From contig SAUG01000092.1 of the NCBI GenBank assembly GCA_011316305.1, positions 1 to 64,000 of the forward strand: a stretch of DNA of 64,000 bases, in the 5' to 3' direction. Source of the stretch: Rusavskia elegans. Lineage: Eukaryota > Ascomycota > Lecanoromycetes > Teloschistales > Teloschistaceae. This document shows positions 23,401 through 36,023 of this stretch, in pieces (the first letter of the stretch is position 1; every line of letters begins with the position of its first letter). The notes beneath the pieces are model-generated. The model made no database searches. It was not told where the DNA came from and was given only the letters and a program-made list of their open reading frames with translations. The position numbers and the translations under genes were made by a program.

Positions 23401-24306
23401 GACTGGCTATTTCGGGTCGGATTTCCGTCGAATTTTATAATCCGACCCGATTTTTTAGTAAATCGAACCGGTTCGACCCGCTAAACGGTCGAATCCGAGT
23501 CGAATCTAGATTAATTCCGGATATCTGCTAGGTTTTCTATATATAGTATTATCTTATATATATTAATAAATTAAATATATATTATAGATAATATGGCCTG
23601 GGTGGCGCAGCGGCAACACTACGTGACCTGGAGGCCCAGCGGATCCAATACTCCATTTCGGAGTTAACGGACTTAATCTACGGGTCGGGGGTTCGAATCT
23701 CTCGAAAGTTAACCCTAATACTTAAGTTTTTTCTATCGATCCTAGTCGATTTTTATAGAGTTTAAAATATAGAAAGACTAGATAGTAGATCGTCCCGGCC
23801 TAGCCCGATCGATCGAAGGAAATTAAATTAATTAAAATTAAATAGATTACGATTTCCCTCTGGGTTTTAGTCTAGATTTAACTCTTTCGGAAGTCTTTAA
23901 TTCGAGTTTTCGGTAAAATACTTGAGTACTAAATAATTACGTAATCTGATCGGTTTAGCGCCTCTAATATTAGAATCGTAAAAGACTAAAATCAAAAATC
24001 CGAATGATTAATCGTATATATATATATATAGATAATATATTAAATTAATATATTTATATTTACTAAAACCTTTCTAGCTAGCGTAGTTAATTAATTAGAA
24101 TTTTTTTAAATAAACCGATATAATTTTTATACTAGAGTAATACTTTTATACTAGAGTTTAACGCTAAAATCTTATTTTAGTAGGTCGGATCGGATTAGTT
24201 AATCTAGATTTAAAATCTGGCCGGATCGGATTATATTTTTATCTAATCCGATTCGGATCGAATCGGATTAGCTAATCCGAATTGAAAATCCGATCTGACG
24301 GCCAGT
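23401..24306 (-). mobile_element. 0.47 kb MITE with a SINE inserted, TSD TTA
   Basis: The ends are GACTGGCTATTTCGGGTCGGA and the complement-like ...CCGATCTGACGGCCAGT, flanked by TTA on both sides (23398-23400, 24307-24309). Removing the SINE and its duplicated target leaves about 462 bases, the family length. The orientation is opposite to that of the copies at 14450 and 62551. Confidence 0.8.
23595..24026 (+). mobile_element. tRNA-derived SINE, complete copy
   Basis: The 432-base retroposon is flanked by the 12-base direct repeat TATAGATAATAT (23583-23594 and 24027-24038). The head carries a Pol III A box TGGCGCAGCGG (23603-23613) and a B box GGTTCGAATCT (23690-23700). About 300 bases of non-tRNA body and a (TA)n tail follow. 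The acceptor strands do not pair, so it is not a working tRNA gene. A truncated second copy lies at 1932-2308. It sits inside a MITE and dates after it. Confidence 0.8.
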
Positions 24307-24418
24307 TTAATTCTATTAGAAAGATTTATTATACCGTCGGTATTTTTTACCGCTAAAAGAATTCGCTATATATTATATATTATATACGTCAATAGAACTG
24401 GAATATAAATTCTACTAT

Positions 24419-24500
24419 CGTATATTCGATGCTGGTATACCAACGTTTGATTTACTTATCGAATCACTGGTTCACCGGGTACTAAAACCAAAATAAATTA
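24419..24500 (+). repeat. Interspersed repeat with a palindrome (copy on minus strand at 56304-56391)
   Basis: The sequence 'tatattcgatgctggtataccaacg...ctggttcaccgggtactaaaacc' matches the complement of 56304-56387. The similarity continues on the far side of the MITE at 57066 onward, to this copy's 24330-24418. The unmutated copy has a 13-base palindrome, GAACCAGTGGTTC. Confidence 0.65.
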
Positions 24501-27104
24501 ATTAAATAAATTATATAAACTATTATATATTTTAGTAAAAAGTAAAGATATTTAAAGATATATTATTATTATTTACAAGCTATAGAAAACTTGTAGTTTC
24601 TACGTAAAAGTAGATTTTATCGTCTAAAAAAATCTTTTATCTAATATATATATATTTTTTATATTCTATTAAAATATAATATAATTATAACAATCGTCAA
24701 ACGCAATATTAAATTTATTTTAGTAAAAAACTAGAATTTATAATTTATAATCGTATATAATAAAATAACCGGCTATCGCGTTTAGAAATTCATTAACCTA
24801 TTTATTATTCTAAAATCTAAATCTATTTTAAAATCTACTGATTTAAAGTTACGGCTAAAGATATAAAACGCTATTTTAAAAGTAATAGCTAAAGTATAAA
24901 TTAAATTTAAAGGAAAAAAGTTAGATTATAATAAAGAAAAGAAAAATTATATTTAAAAAATCGATATATTCGCTAAAATTATCGACTTAATTTATAAATT
25001 AGTAGTAATTTATACCTTCGTCTTTATTAAATACGAAAAACTATATCTATAGAATTCTTTTTTATATATTTAAATTTAGATTTATTCTAACGGATTCCGT
25101 TAGATTAATAAAAATCGAGTATTTATATAAATTACTTTTAATAGAATCTACTAAAAATCAGAATTATATAATATAGATCGAAATATATATTTCGATATAT
25201 ATTTAAACTATAAATATCGACGTTATAAAAATTAAAGAATCTAAAAAGATATATAGAGATTTAATTTTTACTATTATAATTCTAGTTCTAATTTTCGCTA
25301 TAAAGTATTTATTAAAGTTTAACGAAGAAGTAAATAATAAAGCCGAATATTTTAACTTTATCGAAATCTTTAGTAACTATATAAAATTAAGTATTAAATT
25401 TACTATTATCTATTTAATATTCGCTATCGCCGAAGGAAATTCTAAATTAAAAGGAAATAGAATCCCGTTATTCCGGAATAATAACGGTAAATTTTTAAAT
25501 AATTATATCTACGATTATAAAATGCTAGTTCGGCGAATATTATTATCCACGTTACTATTTTAGCTTTAAATATCTAAAGGCTCTAGCGATCTAAAAGCTA
25601 AAAGATAATACTATAAAAAAGATACGAAAAAGCTTCGATAATAACGCTACGTAGAAAACGAAGGTTAAAAAGGCTGTCGATAAAACTATCTAGTACGAAG
25701 AATACTCTAGCGAAAAAAAGGAGGATATTTAGAAAAAAGAAAATATTTAGATAGATATCTATATTATTATCGGCAAAAGCGTAATTTTCGAACTATAAAT
25801 ATCTATATAGTACGATATATTCTATATAGTTTTCTAAAAAACCTTCGCCGTCGATTTTTATCTATAAATATCGTAGATATTCGATAGCGGTTTAGTAATA
25901 AATATATATAGTAATTTAATAGTCTACCGTCTCGTCTAGAAAAGACTAAATATATTTTAATAACGTATATATCGTTTTCGGGAAAAGCCGTATATCTATT
26001 ATAGCCTACAACCGGATAGCGATCGAAGTTAATATACCGATAGGTCAAAAAAAATAATTATAATAATAAACGTCTACGATATTCTAAAATTTATAACTAA
26101 TTTAATTTTCGAAAGTTATCTAGAAGATAAAAGTAATTTCTACCGCGATAGAAAGTATCGTCGTATATAACGAGGAGTTTAAACGGTTTTTAAATATATA
26201 AAAGTCGGCGGATATTATCTATTTGAAAATAATCGAAATAGTATAAAAAATATAGCGTCTATAATATTTATAACTATATCTACTAAATTCGGTACTATAT
26301 ATAAATAGTATTAACTTTTTATTTATATTACTAATAACGCTATTTATTATCTTTTATAAATAACTAAAGAGATAAAGGTTATTAGTTAAATAAAAGTACT
26401 TTTAATAAATAAATATAAAATTTATACTATTTCTAAAATTTATTAGATTATTTTATAATTATTATATAAAGAAATGAATTTCGATAAATTCTTTTTTCGT
26501 ATTATATTCGATTTTATTTCTTTTATAGTCGCTTTAAATAAATATAAATAGATTATATTTAAAGCTTATAATAAAATAGATTTCTATCTAATATTTATTT
26601 ATTATAATAAATTAGAAACTATTCGAGTAATTTATAAAGTAATTAAGTTAATCGAAATACGCTATAATAGTAAAATAATATTTTTTAGATCGAATAGAAA
26701 GAAATTCTTTTAGAAAAAGAATTTAATAACTTTCTATTCTATCTAGATATTTTCTAGAAAGTCTTATCGCTATCTATATCTAAATAAAATAGTAATTCGA
26801 AACGTCTAGACTATATCTTTATTATTAAAACACGAGTAATATATAACGTAACGGGTTTTTTTAATTATTTCTAGCTCTAGATTATTTATACGGCTAGAAT
26901 AATTATAAATCGTACGCTAAAAAAAAAGCTCGCCTAGAAAATTCTATTCGAAATCGCTATTAAAGCTCGTGTTTATCTAAATTATCTACGTATATATAGC
27001 TGTAAAGTCTATCCGTTTAACAAAAATATTATATATATAGAAAAACTTTTTCTAAAAGTTTATATTGGCTTCCTAATAGAATATAACAATATCAACTTTA
27101 AAGC
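24501..27104 (+). pseudogene. Copia-like retrotransposon fragment, RIP-degraded
   Basis: Near the right end (about 26840-27090) the plus strand reads the C-terminal part of a Ty1/Copia integrase. An 'I-I-Y-T-A-x-I-I-I-N-R-T-x-K-K-K-L-A-W-K' segment is followed by 'Y-L-N-Y-L-R-I-Y-x-C-K-V-Y-P' and 'Y-I-G-F-L-I-E-Y'. These match the family's N-R-T-P...T-P-x-E, L-R-x-F-G-C and G-Y patterns. Upstream sequence (about 25200-25700) has long readings with few stops but no motif I can name; it may be gag. No reverse transcriptase follows, so the element is truncated at about 27100. Confidence 0.6.
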
Positions 27105-27138
27105 TTCGGTTCGAATCCGAGCATCGCCAGTTTTTTTT
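27104..27138 (+). tRNA. 3' half of a tRNA gene with Pol III terminator (fragment)
   Basis: Bases 27105-27121 form a perfect T arm (TTCGG, loop TTCGAAT, CCGAG, one G-T pair). CATCGCC (acceptor 3' strand), the discriminator A and a T8 terminator follow. The expected 5' acceptor strand (GGCGATG) and the D and anticodon arms are absent upstream; Copia-like sequence lies there instead. It is a fragment, not a working gene, and the isotype cannot be told. Confidence 0.6.
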
Positions 27139-27271
27139 GACATTCTTTTTAATTTTATTATACTTTAAATTTCTACTGGTTTATATTAAAATTTAATTCA
27201 ATATTTAAATTCTTTCGTTTTAGATTCTACTATCTATAATACGGTTATTTCTACGCTAATTTAAAAGAAAG

Positions 27272-27447
27272 TATAAATAGATAAAAGACGGTTATATTTC
27301 TGTAGAAAGATAATGATATTATAAAATCTATAGAAAATCTAATTTATATAAAATAGATGCCTAAAATTGTGGCGCTAAGCCCGATTAGATAGTAATACGT
27401 GATTTTTTATCAAAATATATAGATTTTGCCTGTATATTCAGATTTAT
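27272..27447 (+). repeat. Dispersed direct repeat, copy 1 (copy 2 at 36189-36361)
   Basis: About 175 bases shared with 36189-36361, including 'gaaagataatgatattataaaatctatagaaaatctaa' and 'cgtgattttttatcaaaatatatagatttt'-like blocks. This copy is less AT-shifted. A short related block occurs at 62425-62455. The element type is unknown. Confidence 0.65.
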
Positions 27448-27705
27448 ATACCCTTTTAAAATTGTTACGCTATCGTAGATAAATTTAATTCTGGTAGATA
27501 CCAGAATCTGTATATGGATAATATTAAGCCTTTTAAACAGAAAACGGAAGAGATCCGGCGCTGGTAAAAGTAATATTCGAAAAGGTTAAAATAGATTTGA
27601 TTGGTTAAATTTTGAAGTGTTTAAATATACTATATTCGGAGCGTTTAAACGAACGTTTCTAATTAGCTGGTATAATTTTAAACAAGCGTATTTAGATAGT
27701 CCCGA
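27448..27705. other. AT-rich spacer without recognised feature
   Basis: Moderately AT-rich sequence between a dispersed repeat and the end of the repeat-containing pseudogene. No coding or RNA motif is seen. Confidence 0.4.
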
Positions 27706-29165
27706 TCAAATGGAACCAAATTTGGTAAAAAGATTATAAATAGTTATATAGAAAGCTTGCTTTCGTTTATATAGAGGTACGTAGACGTTCTCGTACTGTA
27801 GAGCCAAATTCGTAGGCGATTTGGGCTTGGAATATAAGACGTACGCCGGCGGAGGCGTCGTTGGAGGTAATAGAAGCTTCTCGATAAGCCGTGCTGGAAT
27901 AGGTGGTTTTCCGTGTGTTGTAGATGCCAGAATAGGCGTTATAGGTAGAGACGGAGGCGAATTAATGCCCGTCGATGGAGATATGGATGCTAAAGGCGCT
28001 GTAGGAGCCGTTTGAAATGTGTTCTCGACGAACTGTACAGGAATTGGTGCCAGAATTGGCGTAATTGATGGAGATACAAGTGCCAAAGGCGCTGTAGGAG
28101 GCCTTGGAAATGTGTTCTCAATAAGATATGCTGGAAATAACGATTTCTCAGCCGATTGAATTGGATTGAGCGCCAAAGTAGGCGTGCTGGATTGAGATAG
28201 AGGCAGAGCTGTGCCGTCCGTTGGAGAAACAAATGTCAGAGGCGCTGTAGAAGCCCTCGGAGATGTATTCTCGATAAGGTGAGCTGGAAACGATGATGTC
28301 TCAGCCGATTGAGTTGGATTGGGTGCCGAAATAGGCGCGTTTAATTGAGATAGAGGCAGAGCTGTGCCGTCCGCTGGAGAAACAAATGCCAGAGGCGCTG
28401 TTAGAGGCCTTGAAAATGTTTTCTCAAAGAGATATGCTGGAAATGACGATTTTTCAGCTACTTGAGTTGATTTGGATGCCAAATTAGGCGTAACCGATGG
28501 AAAAAGTACAGTAATTTAGGCCTATATAGCTTTAATCCTCTTTTCGTATAACTACTTCTGTTCGAAGAGTTTAATATAATAGTTTCGATTAAGTTTGGCC
28601 TGGAGCTAACGGAGCTCGTTTACGTATAATTAGCTAAACTTTTCGTTCTTCTGTTGCCAGGCTTTTTACCGTTGTTGCCAATGCTCGACGAGTTATACGA
28701 GTTCTTTTTGATATTATTTAATAAGCGATTAAATAGTACGAGTAGCCTCTATCCCCTCAACAGCGTATACGACGGTAGATAGAGCAAGTAGAGCAGGCGT
28801 TGCTGTAGCTACTTTATAAATTTCGTCTGACGAATTGTCTTCGAATAGGTATTGTCCGTTGTATTTAGTAAAGAAGATACGTGGTTTATTATCGCGTAGA
28901 AAACAACGACGGCCAAGGCGGAAATCTTTATCTTTTAAAATATTGCCGGAAATAAAATTGGTTCTGAAAATTGAAATAAATATAATATTCAACGATTTAA
29001 TCGTTTCTTTATCGCTTGGTTCTATAATAGTGACGTAAGAAATTATACCGTATATAATAACTGGTTCGCCTTCTAGAATGGATCTATCTATATAGTCTCG
29101 TTTTTTAATAAAACGGTCTTTTATCGATTGGTTACAGACGTAAATTGGTAAAGATTTATATATAA
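27706..29165 (-). pseudogene. Unknown protein with 50-residue tandem repeats, partly RIP-degraded
   Basis: One frame runs on the minus strand from about 29165 to 27706. It is fully open from 29165 to 28732. It is then broken by several TAG/TAA codons, consistent with mutated CAG/TGG, over 28731-28500. It is open again for 258 codons to 27706. The N-terminal part has a compact, folded-looking sequence (R-R-C-F-L-R-D-N-K-P-R-I-F-F). The middle is a Gln/Lys-rich helix, and the C-terminal part is Pro/Ala/Thr/Ser-rich with about three 50-residue repeats (150-bp DNA period). It ends in a Tyr-rich tail. No family is recognised; it lies among transposons and may be element-encoded. Confidence 0.55.
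28015..28440 (-). repeat. 150-bp tandem repeats inside the unknown pseudogene
   Basis: The phrase 'ggcagagctgtgccgtccg' recurs exactly 150 bases apart (28203 and 28353), in a repeat of about 2.7 units coding for (S/P)-x-x-D-G-T-A-L-P-L-S-Q-type modules. It is one of the few GC-balanced stretches inside this AT-rich block. Confidence 0.75.
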
Positions 29166-29348
29166 TCTAAGAAAAACGAAGATATTCGAAAACGAAAAAA
29201 CTTTAAAAAAAAAAGAGTTTTAAAAGGCGTTAAAGACGATTATATTTAATATAGTAGTAAATATTCCTACTAGATCGATTCTTCTTTACTTTTATTTAAA
29301 TAATAGTTTAATAGCTAAATAACTCGATAGTATAATATTCGATAGTAA

Positions 29349-29353
29349 AGGTT
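29349..29353. repeat. Target-site duplication AGGTT (left)
   Basis: AGGTT here and at 36024-36028 exactly flank the minus-strand gag-type element. Confidence 0.85.
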
Positions 29354-29606
29354 TATAACGTCCCTGTATATTAGAGGGCGTTACGTTCGAGCCTAGCTAC
29401 AGTCGTAGACGTAGTCCGAACTACTAAATAGTAAAGAAATCCTAGTATAAATTATTATAACTAATTCTATATAGCCGCAGAGGTATAATTATAATATTAT
29501 AAAGTATTTTTATTATAAAGTAATTAAAAAAAGAATAGTAGAGACGTATTTAATAATTATATTAATAACTAATAGGAGAAACTATCTATAGAAATAATAA
29601 ACGATA

Positions 29607-32600
29607 TATTACGTCTACGACTTTATAGAAATTCCCTGGAAAGATTAGCTAGGTAAACGAATCTAATTATTTATAGCTACCTATAGTTACTATAGCCGTC
29701 CTTTTTAAAGGAACTTTTAGTAGACGGCTACCTATTAGCTTTTATAGCTGTTTTTACTATATATAATATTTATTACTTCTATAGATAGATTCTTTTATTA
29801 ATTATTAATATAATTATTAAATATATTTCTACTATTCTCTTTTTAATTACTTTATAATAAAAATATTTTATAATATTATAACTATATCTCTATAGCTATA
29901 TAGGATTAGTTATAATAATTTATATTAGGATTTCTCTATTATTTAATAGCTTAGACTACGTTTATAGCTATAGTTAAACTTAAATATAACGCCTTCTAAT
30001 ATATAAAGATATTATTTTTTAATAATTTATTATATTAGTTTTATTATCCTAATCTATAGATTAAAGCGATACTATTAAAATAATAATACTAAATATCTAT
30101 AAAGGAAATAAAGAATCCTTAAAACTATAGATTATTTAGATAAATATCTACTTTATATTATATATAAACTAGTTTCTAAATAAAACGGTTAAAGTTCTAT
30201 TTATAATATTATATCTAGAAAAGGCTATTTTTAATTAGATATAGCTTTAAATAGAAGATTATTTTAATAATCCGAAAAGATAGAAAAAAGATAAAATATT
30301 ATAAATTATTTATATTTTTAGTAATCTTATTATAGCTATAAAAAAAGCCTTCGGAAATAATAATAGAAATAGAATAATAAATAGAAGACTAATAGTTCTA
30401 AAATAATAGAAATCGATAGTTATTTAGACTATTTAATTTAGAATATTAGTTTATAAAATAGATTTAAAAGATTTAGTTCTAAAAGTCTATTTCTATAAAA
30501 AACTCTAAATAAAAATTAAAGAAGCTATAGTAGTAATTAAAGAACTAGATTTATTAGTAGATTTTATTAAATTTATAATAAAAATTAATACTAGATAGTA
30601 TAAAATATATTTAGATAAATAGATATTTAATAAAATAGGACCTATTAAAAAAAAGCCTAGAAAAAATCCGATAGAATTCGATACTACTAAAATTAAAAGA
30701 TTAAAAACTAAAGTTTATTATTTATATAAAAAAATAAAATATTTTAAAAAAAATTATCTAATTAAAGAAATAACTAAAATAACTAAATATTTTTTTAAAA
30801 TAATAAAAAAATTATCTAATAAATATATAGTAAAAAGCTAGTTAGTCTATTATAATAATATTTACCTTATCTATCTATTAGATATTAAGGGGATAAAATA
30901 TTATTCTAAAAAATTTAAAAAAGTATAAAAAATAAAACTAATAATCGATTTTAAATTATATAAAACCGAAAAACCCTTTATAATAGTATTTAAAGTTAAA
31001 ATCGGAAATTAATAAATAATAGCTTTTATAAATAGAAAGGAAGATAATAAAGTTATAAAAGGATTTTATAATAAAATTAAAGGATATTTCTATAAAAAAA
31101 TAATAAATAATAATAGAATTTTTAATTCTAAAATTTAAATAAAATATAGATTAATTAAAATAATAAATTTTACTATAATTAAAAGTTAAAAAAGTTATAT
31201 TATTTTAGAAAATAAATAAAAAGAATTAATTTTAGAAAAATTAATAGAAAAAAATACTATTAGTAAAGAATTAAAACTATAAATAATATATTTTCTAGCC
31301 TATAAAAATCTTTTATATAAAAAAATAAATAAAGTTTTAATAATAAAATATAAAAAGATTAAAGATTTAAATAAATAATTTAAAAAAAGTAGAAGAATTT
31401 AGAAAATAAAAATTTAGAAAGATTACTATTATTATTTTTTAATAATTTATAAAAGAATATAATAAAAATAGAAAAATAATTTACTAGCTTTAAATAAACT
31501 ATATTAGAAAGATATACTAGAATATAATTAGAACTATAAATAGAATCGAATATTATAAATTAAATTAAATAGACTAGAATAAAGAAATACCGGAACTAGT
31601 ATTTAATATTTAATTTAAAAACGAAAAATTCAATTAATATCTGTCTTTATTATTATAGGACGAAATAGTTACTAAAGAATAAAATTTAGGAAAATTATTA
31701 GAAAAACCGGAAATAATTTATAATATAAATATATAACTAGAATATATAAAAATAAATAGTAAAAAAATCTTTTATTAAATCTTTTTTAGGTTTTTATATT
31801 TTCTATAGGTTAAAAGAAATTAAAATCTCTTAAAATCTAATCTAGATTATCTAAATTAAATCTGGATATTAATTTAATAAACGCCTTTTATATAGCTAGT
31901 ATAAAATTAATAAAAAAATAAAATATAACCGGATTATTAAATTTATTAAATCTAGAAAATATATATTATTCCTAAATAATAAAATTACTTTTATACTTAT
32001 TTAAAACGTAATAGTAAATAATAAAGTATTTTTATTTTTTAAAAAATCGGCGGAAATATAATTTTTAAACTAAATATTTATTATAAATTTCCTTTTTAAA
32101 ATTAAAAAAAGATTCGATATAATAGTAAACTTTAAAATATTTATTAAAAATACCCGCGATATTAGAATAAAGTTTATTTTTTTTATTTTTAAAATACTTC
32201 CCTATAGAAATTAGCGGAAATAAAGATATAAAAGAAATAATATATAGATAATATTAAATATTAGTAAATTATATTATTTCTAAACCCGAATATATTTATT
32301 ATAAATATTACTACCGACTTCGACTTTATATTCTTTTAAAGGATTATAAATATATAGAAAATAAAAAAAAAATATTATAATTTCTTTTAACTAGATATAA
32401 TAAAAGAATTTTAATCGGTTTCTTTTTTAAAAATATATAATAAAGATATTAAAGAAAAAAAAGAAAAAAAGAAAAAAAAAAACCTTTTTATATTTTATAG
32501 ACGATTTTTACGCTAGATAAAAAGTAATATAGGGGAGGCTATATTATATCTATAACTCTATAGAAATCCCCTAGAAGGATTAGTTAAATAAGCGAACCTA

Positions 32601-32953
32601 ATTATCTATAGCCGCCCGTAGCCGCTATAGCCGTCTTTTTTAAAAAAAAACTTTTAATAAATAGCTACCTATCGGCCTTTATAGCTATTTTTATTATATA
32701 TATCGCTTATTCCTTCTATAAATAGATTCTTTCGTTAGTTATTAATATAATTATTAAATACGTTTCTACTATTTTCTTTTTAATTATTTTATAATAAAAA
32801 TATCTTATAATATTATAACCGTATCTCTATAGCTATATAGAATTAATTACGATAATCTATACTAAGATCCCTTTACTATTTAGTAGCTCGGACTATATCT
32901 ACGGTTGTAGCTAGATTTAAACGTAACGCTCTCTGATATACAAGGACGTTATA
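29607..32953 (+). mobile_element. Gag-type Ty3-like element copy 2, nested, TSD CGATA
   Basis: The 3,347-base element has 5' LTR 29607-30016, interior 30017-32541 and 3' LTR 32542-32953. The polypurine tract ataggggaggct lies directly before the 3' LTR. It is flanked by CGATA at 29602-29606 and 32954-32958, and it interrupts the LTR of copy 3. This proves the order of insertion. Confidence 0.9.
30017..32541 (+). pseudogene. Gag-protease interior of copy 2, heavily RIP-degraded
   Basis: It aligns by eye with 4129-6648. The decayed zinc knuckle is at about 30712-30755 and the retropepsin-like 'A-F-I-N-R' site near 31020-31045. The same C-terminal extension follows up to the polypurine tract. 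Decay is stronger than in copy 1. No RT, RNase H or integrase motif is present. Confidence 0.75.
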
Positions 32954-33108
32954 CGATATATATAATAAAAGTAGCCGTAAAAATTAATAGATAACTATCT
33001 ATTAAAAATTCTATTAGAAAGGGCGGCTATAGTAGTTAAAGACGGCTATAGATAATTAGGCTCGTTTATTTAACTAATTCTTCTAGAAAATCTCTATAGA
33101 ATCGTAGA

Positions 33109-35612
33109 TATAATATAGCCCCGTTTATATCGCTTTTTATCTAGTATAAAATCCTTCTATAGAATATAAAAAGGGTTTCTTTTTTTTTTCCCTTCCTTCG
33201 TTAATATTTCTATTATACGTTTTCGAAAGGAAAATTAATTAAAGTTATTTTATTATATCTAATTAAAAGGGATTATAATTTTTTTTCTTTATTTATTATA
33301 TACCCGTAATCTTTTAAAAAAGTATAAAGTCGAGGTTAGTAGAAATATTTATAGTAAATATACTCGGGTTTAGAAATCCTATAATCTTTTAATATCTAAT
33401 ATTATCTATATATTTTATTTAAATTTTTTTTTTTTTTACTTTTTTATTTCTGCCGATTTGCGTAGGAAAGCGTCTTAAAGATAAAAAAAATAAACTTTAT
33501 TCTAATATCGCGGGTATTTTTAATAAATATTCTAAAATTTACTATTATATCGAATCTTTTTTTAATTTTAAAAAGGAAATTCGTAATAAACGCCTAGCCT
33601 AGAAATCGGATTTCTATTAATTTTTTAATAAATAAAAGTATTTTATTACTTATTATTATATTTTAGATAAATATAAAAGTAATTTTATTATTTAAAAATA
33701 GTACGTACTTTTTCGTTTTAATAAATTTAATAATCCGATTATATTTTATTCTTCTATTAGTTTTATACTAGCTAAATAAAAGGTATCTATTAAATTATTA
33801 TTTATATTTAATTTAAATAATTTAAATCGGTTTTTAAAAGAAGTTAATTTTTTTTAATTTTTAGAAACTATAAGTTTATAAAAAAAGTCTAATAAAAGAT
33901 TCTTTTTTTTTTATTTTTAGTATTTAAATTATATATCTATATTATAAATTACTTTAGATTCCTTTAATAGCCTAGCTAAATCCAGTTCTTTAGCTACTAT
34001 TTTATTCTATAATAATAAAGATAGGTACTAGTCGAATTTATTACTTTTTAGTTAAATATTTAGTATTAGGTTCGGCGTTTTTTTTTTCTAATCTATTTAA
34101 TTTAGTTTATAGTATTCGATTTTATCTATAGTTTTAACTACGTTTATATATATTTTTTTAATATAATTTAATTAAAGTTATTAGATTGTTTTTTCACTTT
34201 TATTATATTTTTTAGTAAATTATTAAAAGAAATAATAATATTTTTTTAAATTTTTAGTTTAAATCTTTAATATCCTTATATTTTATTATTAAAACGACGT
34301 CTATTTTTTTATATAAAAGGTTTTTATAGGCTAGAGAATATATTATTTATAGTTCTATTTTTTTACCGATAGTACTTCTTTTTATAGATTTTTTTAAAAT
34401 TAATTTTTTCTATTTATTTTTTAAAATAATATAATTTCTTTAACTTTTAATTATAATAAAGTTTATTATTCTAATTAATCTATACTTTATTTTAATTTTA
34501 ATATTAAAGATTCTATTATTTTTTATTATTTATCTATAAAGATATCTTCTAATTTTATTATAGAAACCTTTTATAATTTTATTATTTTCTTTTCTATTTA
34601 TAAAAGCTATTATTTATTATCTTTCGATTTTAACTATAAATACTATTATAAAGGATTTTTCGATTTTATATAATTTAAAATTAAATATTAGTTTTTTTTT
34701 TTATATTTTTTTTAGTTCTTTAAAATACTATTTTATCTCTTTTTTATCTAATAAATAGATAGAGTTAATATTATTATAATAGGTTAACTAACTTTTTACT
34801 ATAGATTTATTAGGTAATTCCTTTATTATTTTAAAAAAATATTCGGTTATTTTAATTACTTTTTTAATTAAATAATTTTTTTTAAAGTATCCTATTTTTT
34901 TTATATAAATAATAAACTTTAGTTCGCGATTTTCTAATTTTAATAATATTAAATTCTATTAGATTTCTTCTAAATTTTTTTTAGGCAGATCCTATTTTAT
35001 TAAATATCTACTAATCTAAATATATTTTATATTATTTAATATTAATTTTTATTATTAATTTAATAAAATCTACTAGTAAATCTAGTTCTTTAATTACTAT
35101 TATAGTTTCTTTAACTTTTATCTAAAATCTCTTATAGAAATAGACTTTTAAAATTAAATCTTTCTGATCTATTTTATAAACTAATATTCTAAATTAAATA
35201 ATAAAAATAATTATTTATTTCTACTATTTTAAAACTATTAGTTTTCTATTTATTATCTTTTCTTTATTATTATTTCTAAAGGTTTCTTTTATAGCTATAA
35301 AAAAATTACTAAAAATATAAGAAATTTATAATATTTTATTTTCTTTTTATTTTTCCGGATTATTAATATAATTTTCTATTCGAAACTATATCTAATTAAA
35401 GGTAGTCTTTCCTAAATATAATATTATAAATAGGACTTTAATTACTTTATTCGGAAACTAGTTTATATATAATATAAAGTAGATATTTATTTAAATAATC
35501 TATAATTTTAAAAATCTTTTATCTTTTTTATAAATATTTAGTATTACTATTTTAATAGTATCGCTTCGATCTATAGGTCGAAATAATAAAACTAATATAG
35601 TAAATTATTAAA
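33109..35612 (-). pseudogene. Gag-protease interior of copy 3, RIP-degraded
   Basis: It is the reverse-complement equivalent of 4129-6648. The zinc-knuckle region lies at about 34870-34925 and the retropepsin-like site near 34595-34625. It has the same length and order as the other two copies, again without polymerase or integrase. Confidence 0.75.
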
Positions 35613-36023
35613 ATATAATATCTCTATATATTAAAAGGTATTATATTTAAATCTAGCTATAGCTATAAATATAATCCGAGCTACTAAATAGTAAAAAAGT
35701 TCTAGTATAAATTATTATAACTAATTCTATATAGTTATAGAAGTACGATTATAATATTATAAAGTATTTTTATTATTAAATAATTAAAAAGAAAATAGTA
35801 AAGATATATTTAATAATTATATTAATAATTAATAAAAGAAACTATTTATAGAAATAATAAATAATATATATAATAAAAATAGCTATAGAAATCGATAGAT
35901 AGCTATCTATTAAAAATTCTATTAGAAAGGGCGGCTATAGCGGCTATAGGCGGCTATAGATAAATAGGCTCGCTTGCCTAACTAATTCTTCCAGAGAACC
36001 TTTATAGAGTCGTGGACGTAACA
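35613..36023 (-). repeat. LTR, family A (5' LTR of copy 3)
   Basis: On the plus strand it ends ...gagtcgtggacgtaaca, the unmutated complement of TGTTACGTCCACGACTC. The outer 100 bases (35920-36023) are much less mutated than the inner part. Confidence 0.85.

Larger units (their letters stand above)
29354..36023 (-). mobile_element. Gag-type Ty3-like element copy 3 (minus), split by copy 2
   Basis: The boundaries are fixed by the LTR termini (TATAACGTCC... on the left, ...GGACGTAACA on the right) and by the 5-bp target duplication AGGTT on both sides. The left (3') LTR is split into 29354-29606 and 32954-33108 by insertion of copy 2. The interior is 33109-35612, and the right (5') LTR is 35613-36023. 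Without the insertion the element is about 3.3 kb. The interior corresponds to the gag-protease interior at 4129-6648. Confidence 0.88.

Noticed and set aside
23595..23705. Functional tRNA gene with an intron
   Set aside because: A and B boxes are good, but the acceptor strands do not pair, the interior is not cloverleaf-like, and a 300-base body with tail and target duplication shows a SINE.
25803..26048. 81-codon minus-strand ORF
   Set aside because: It lies within the Copia-like fragment in the wrong orientation. The Tyr/Arg/Ile-rich composition is typical of mutated DNA.
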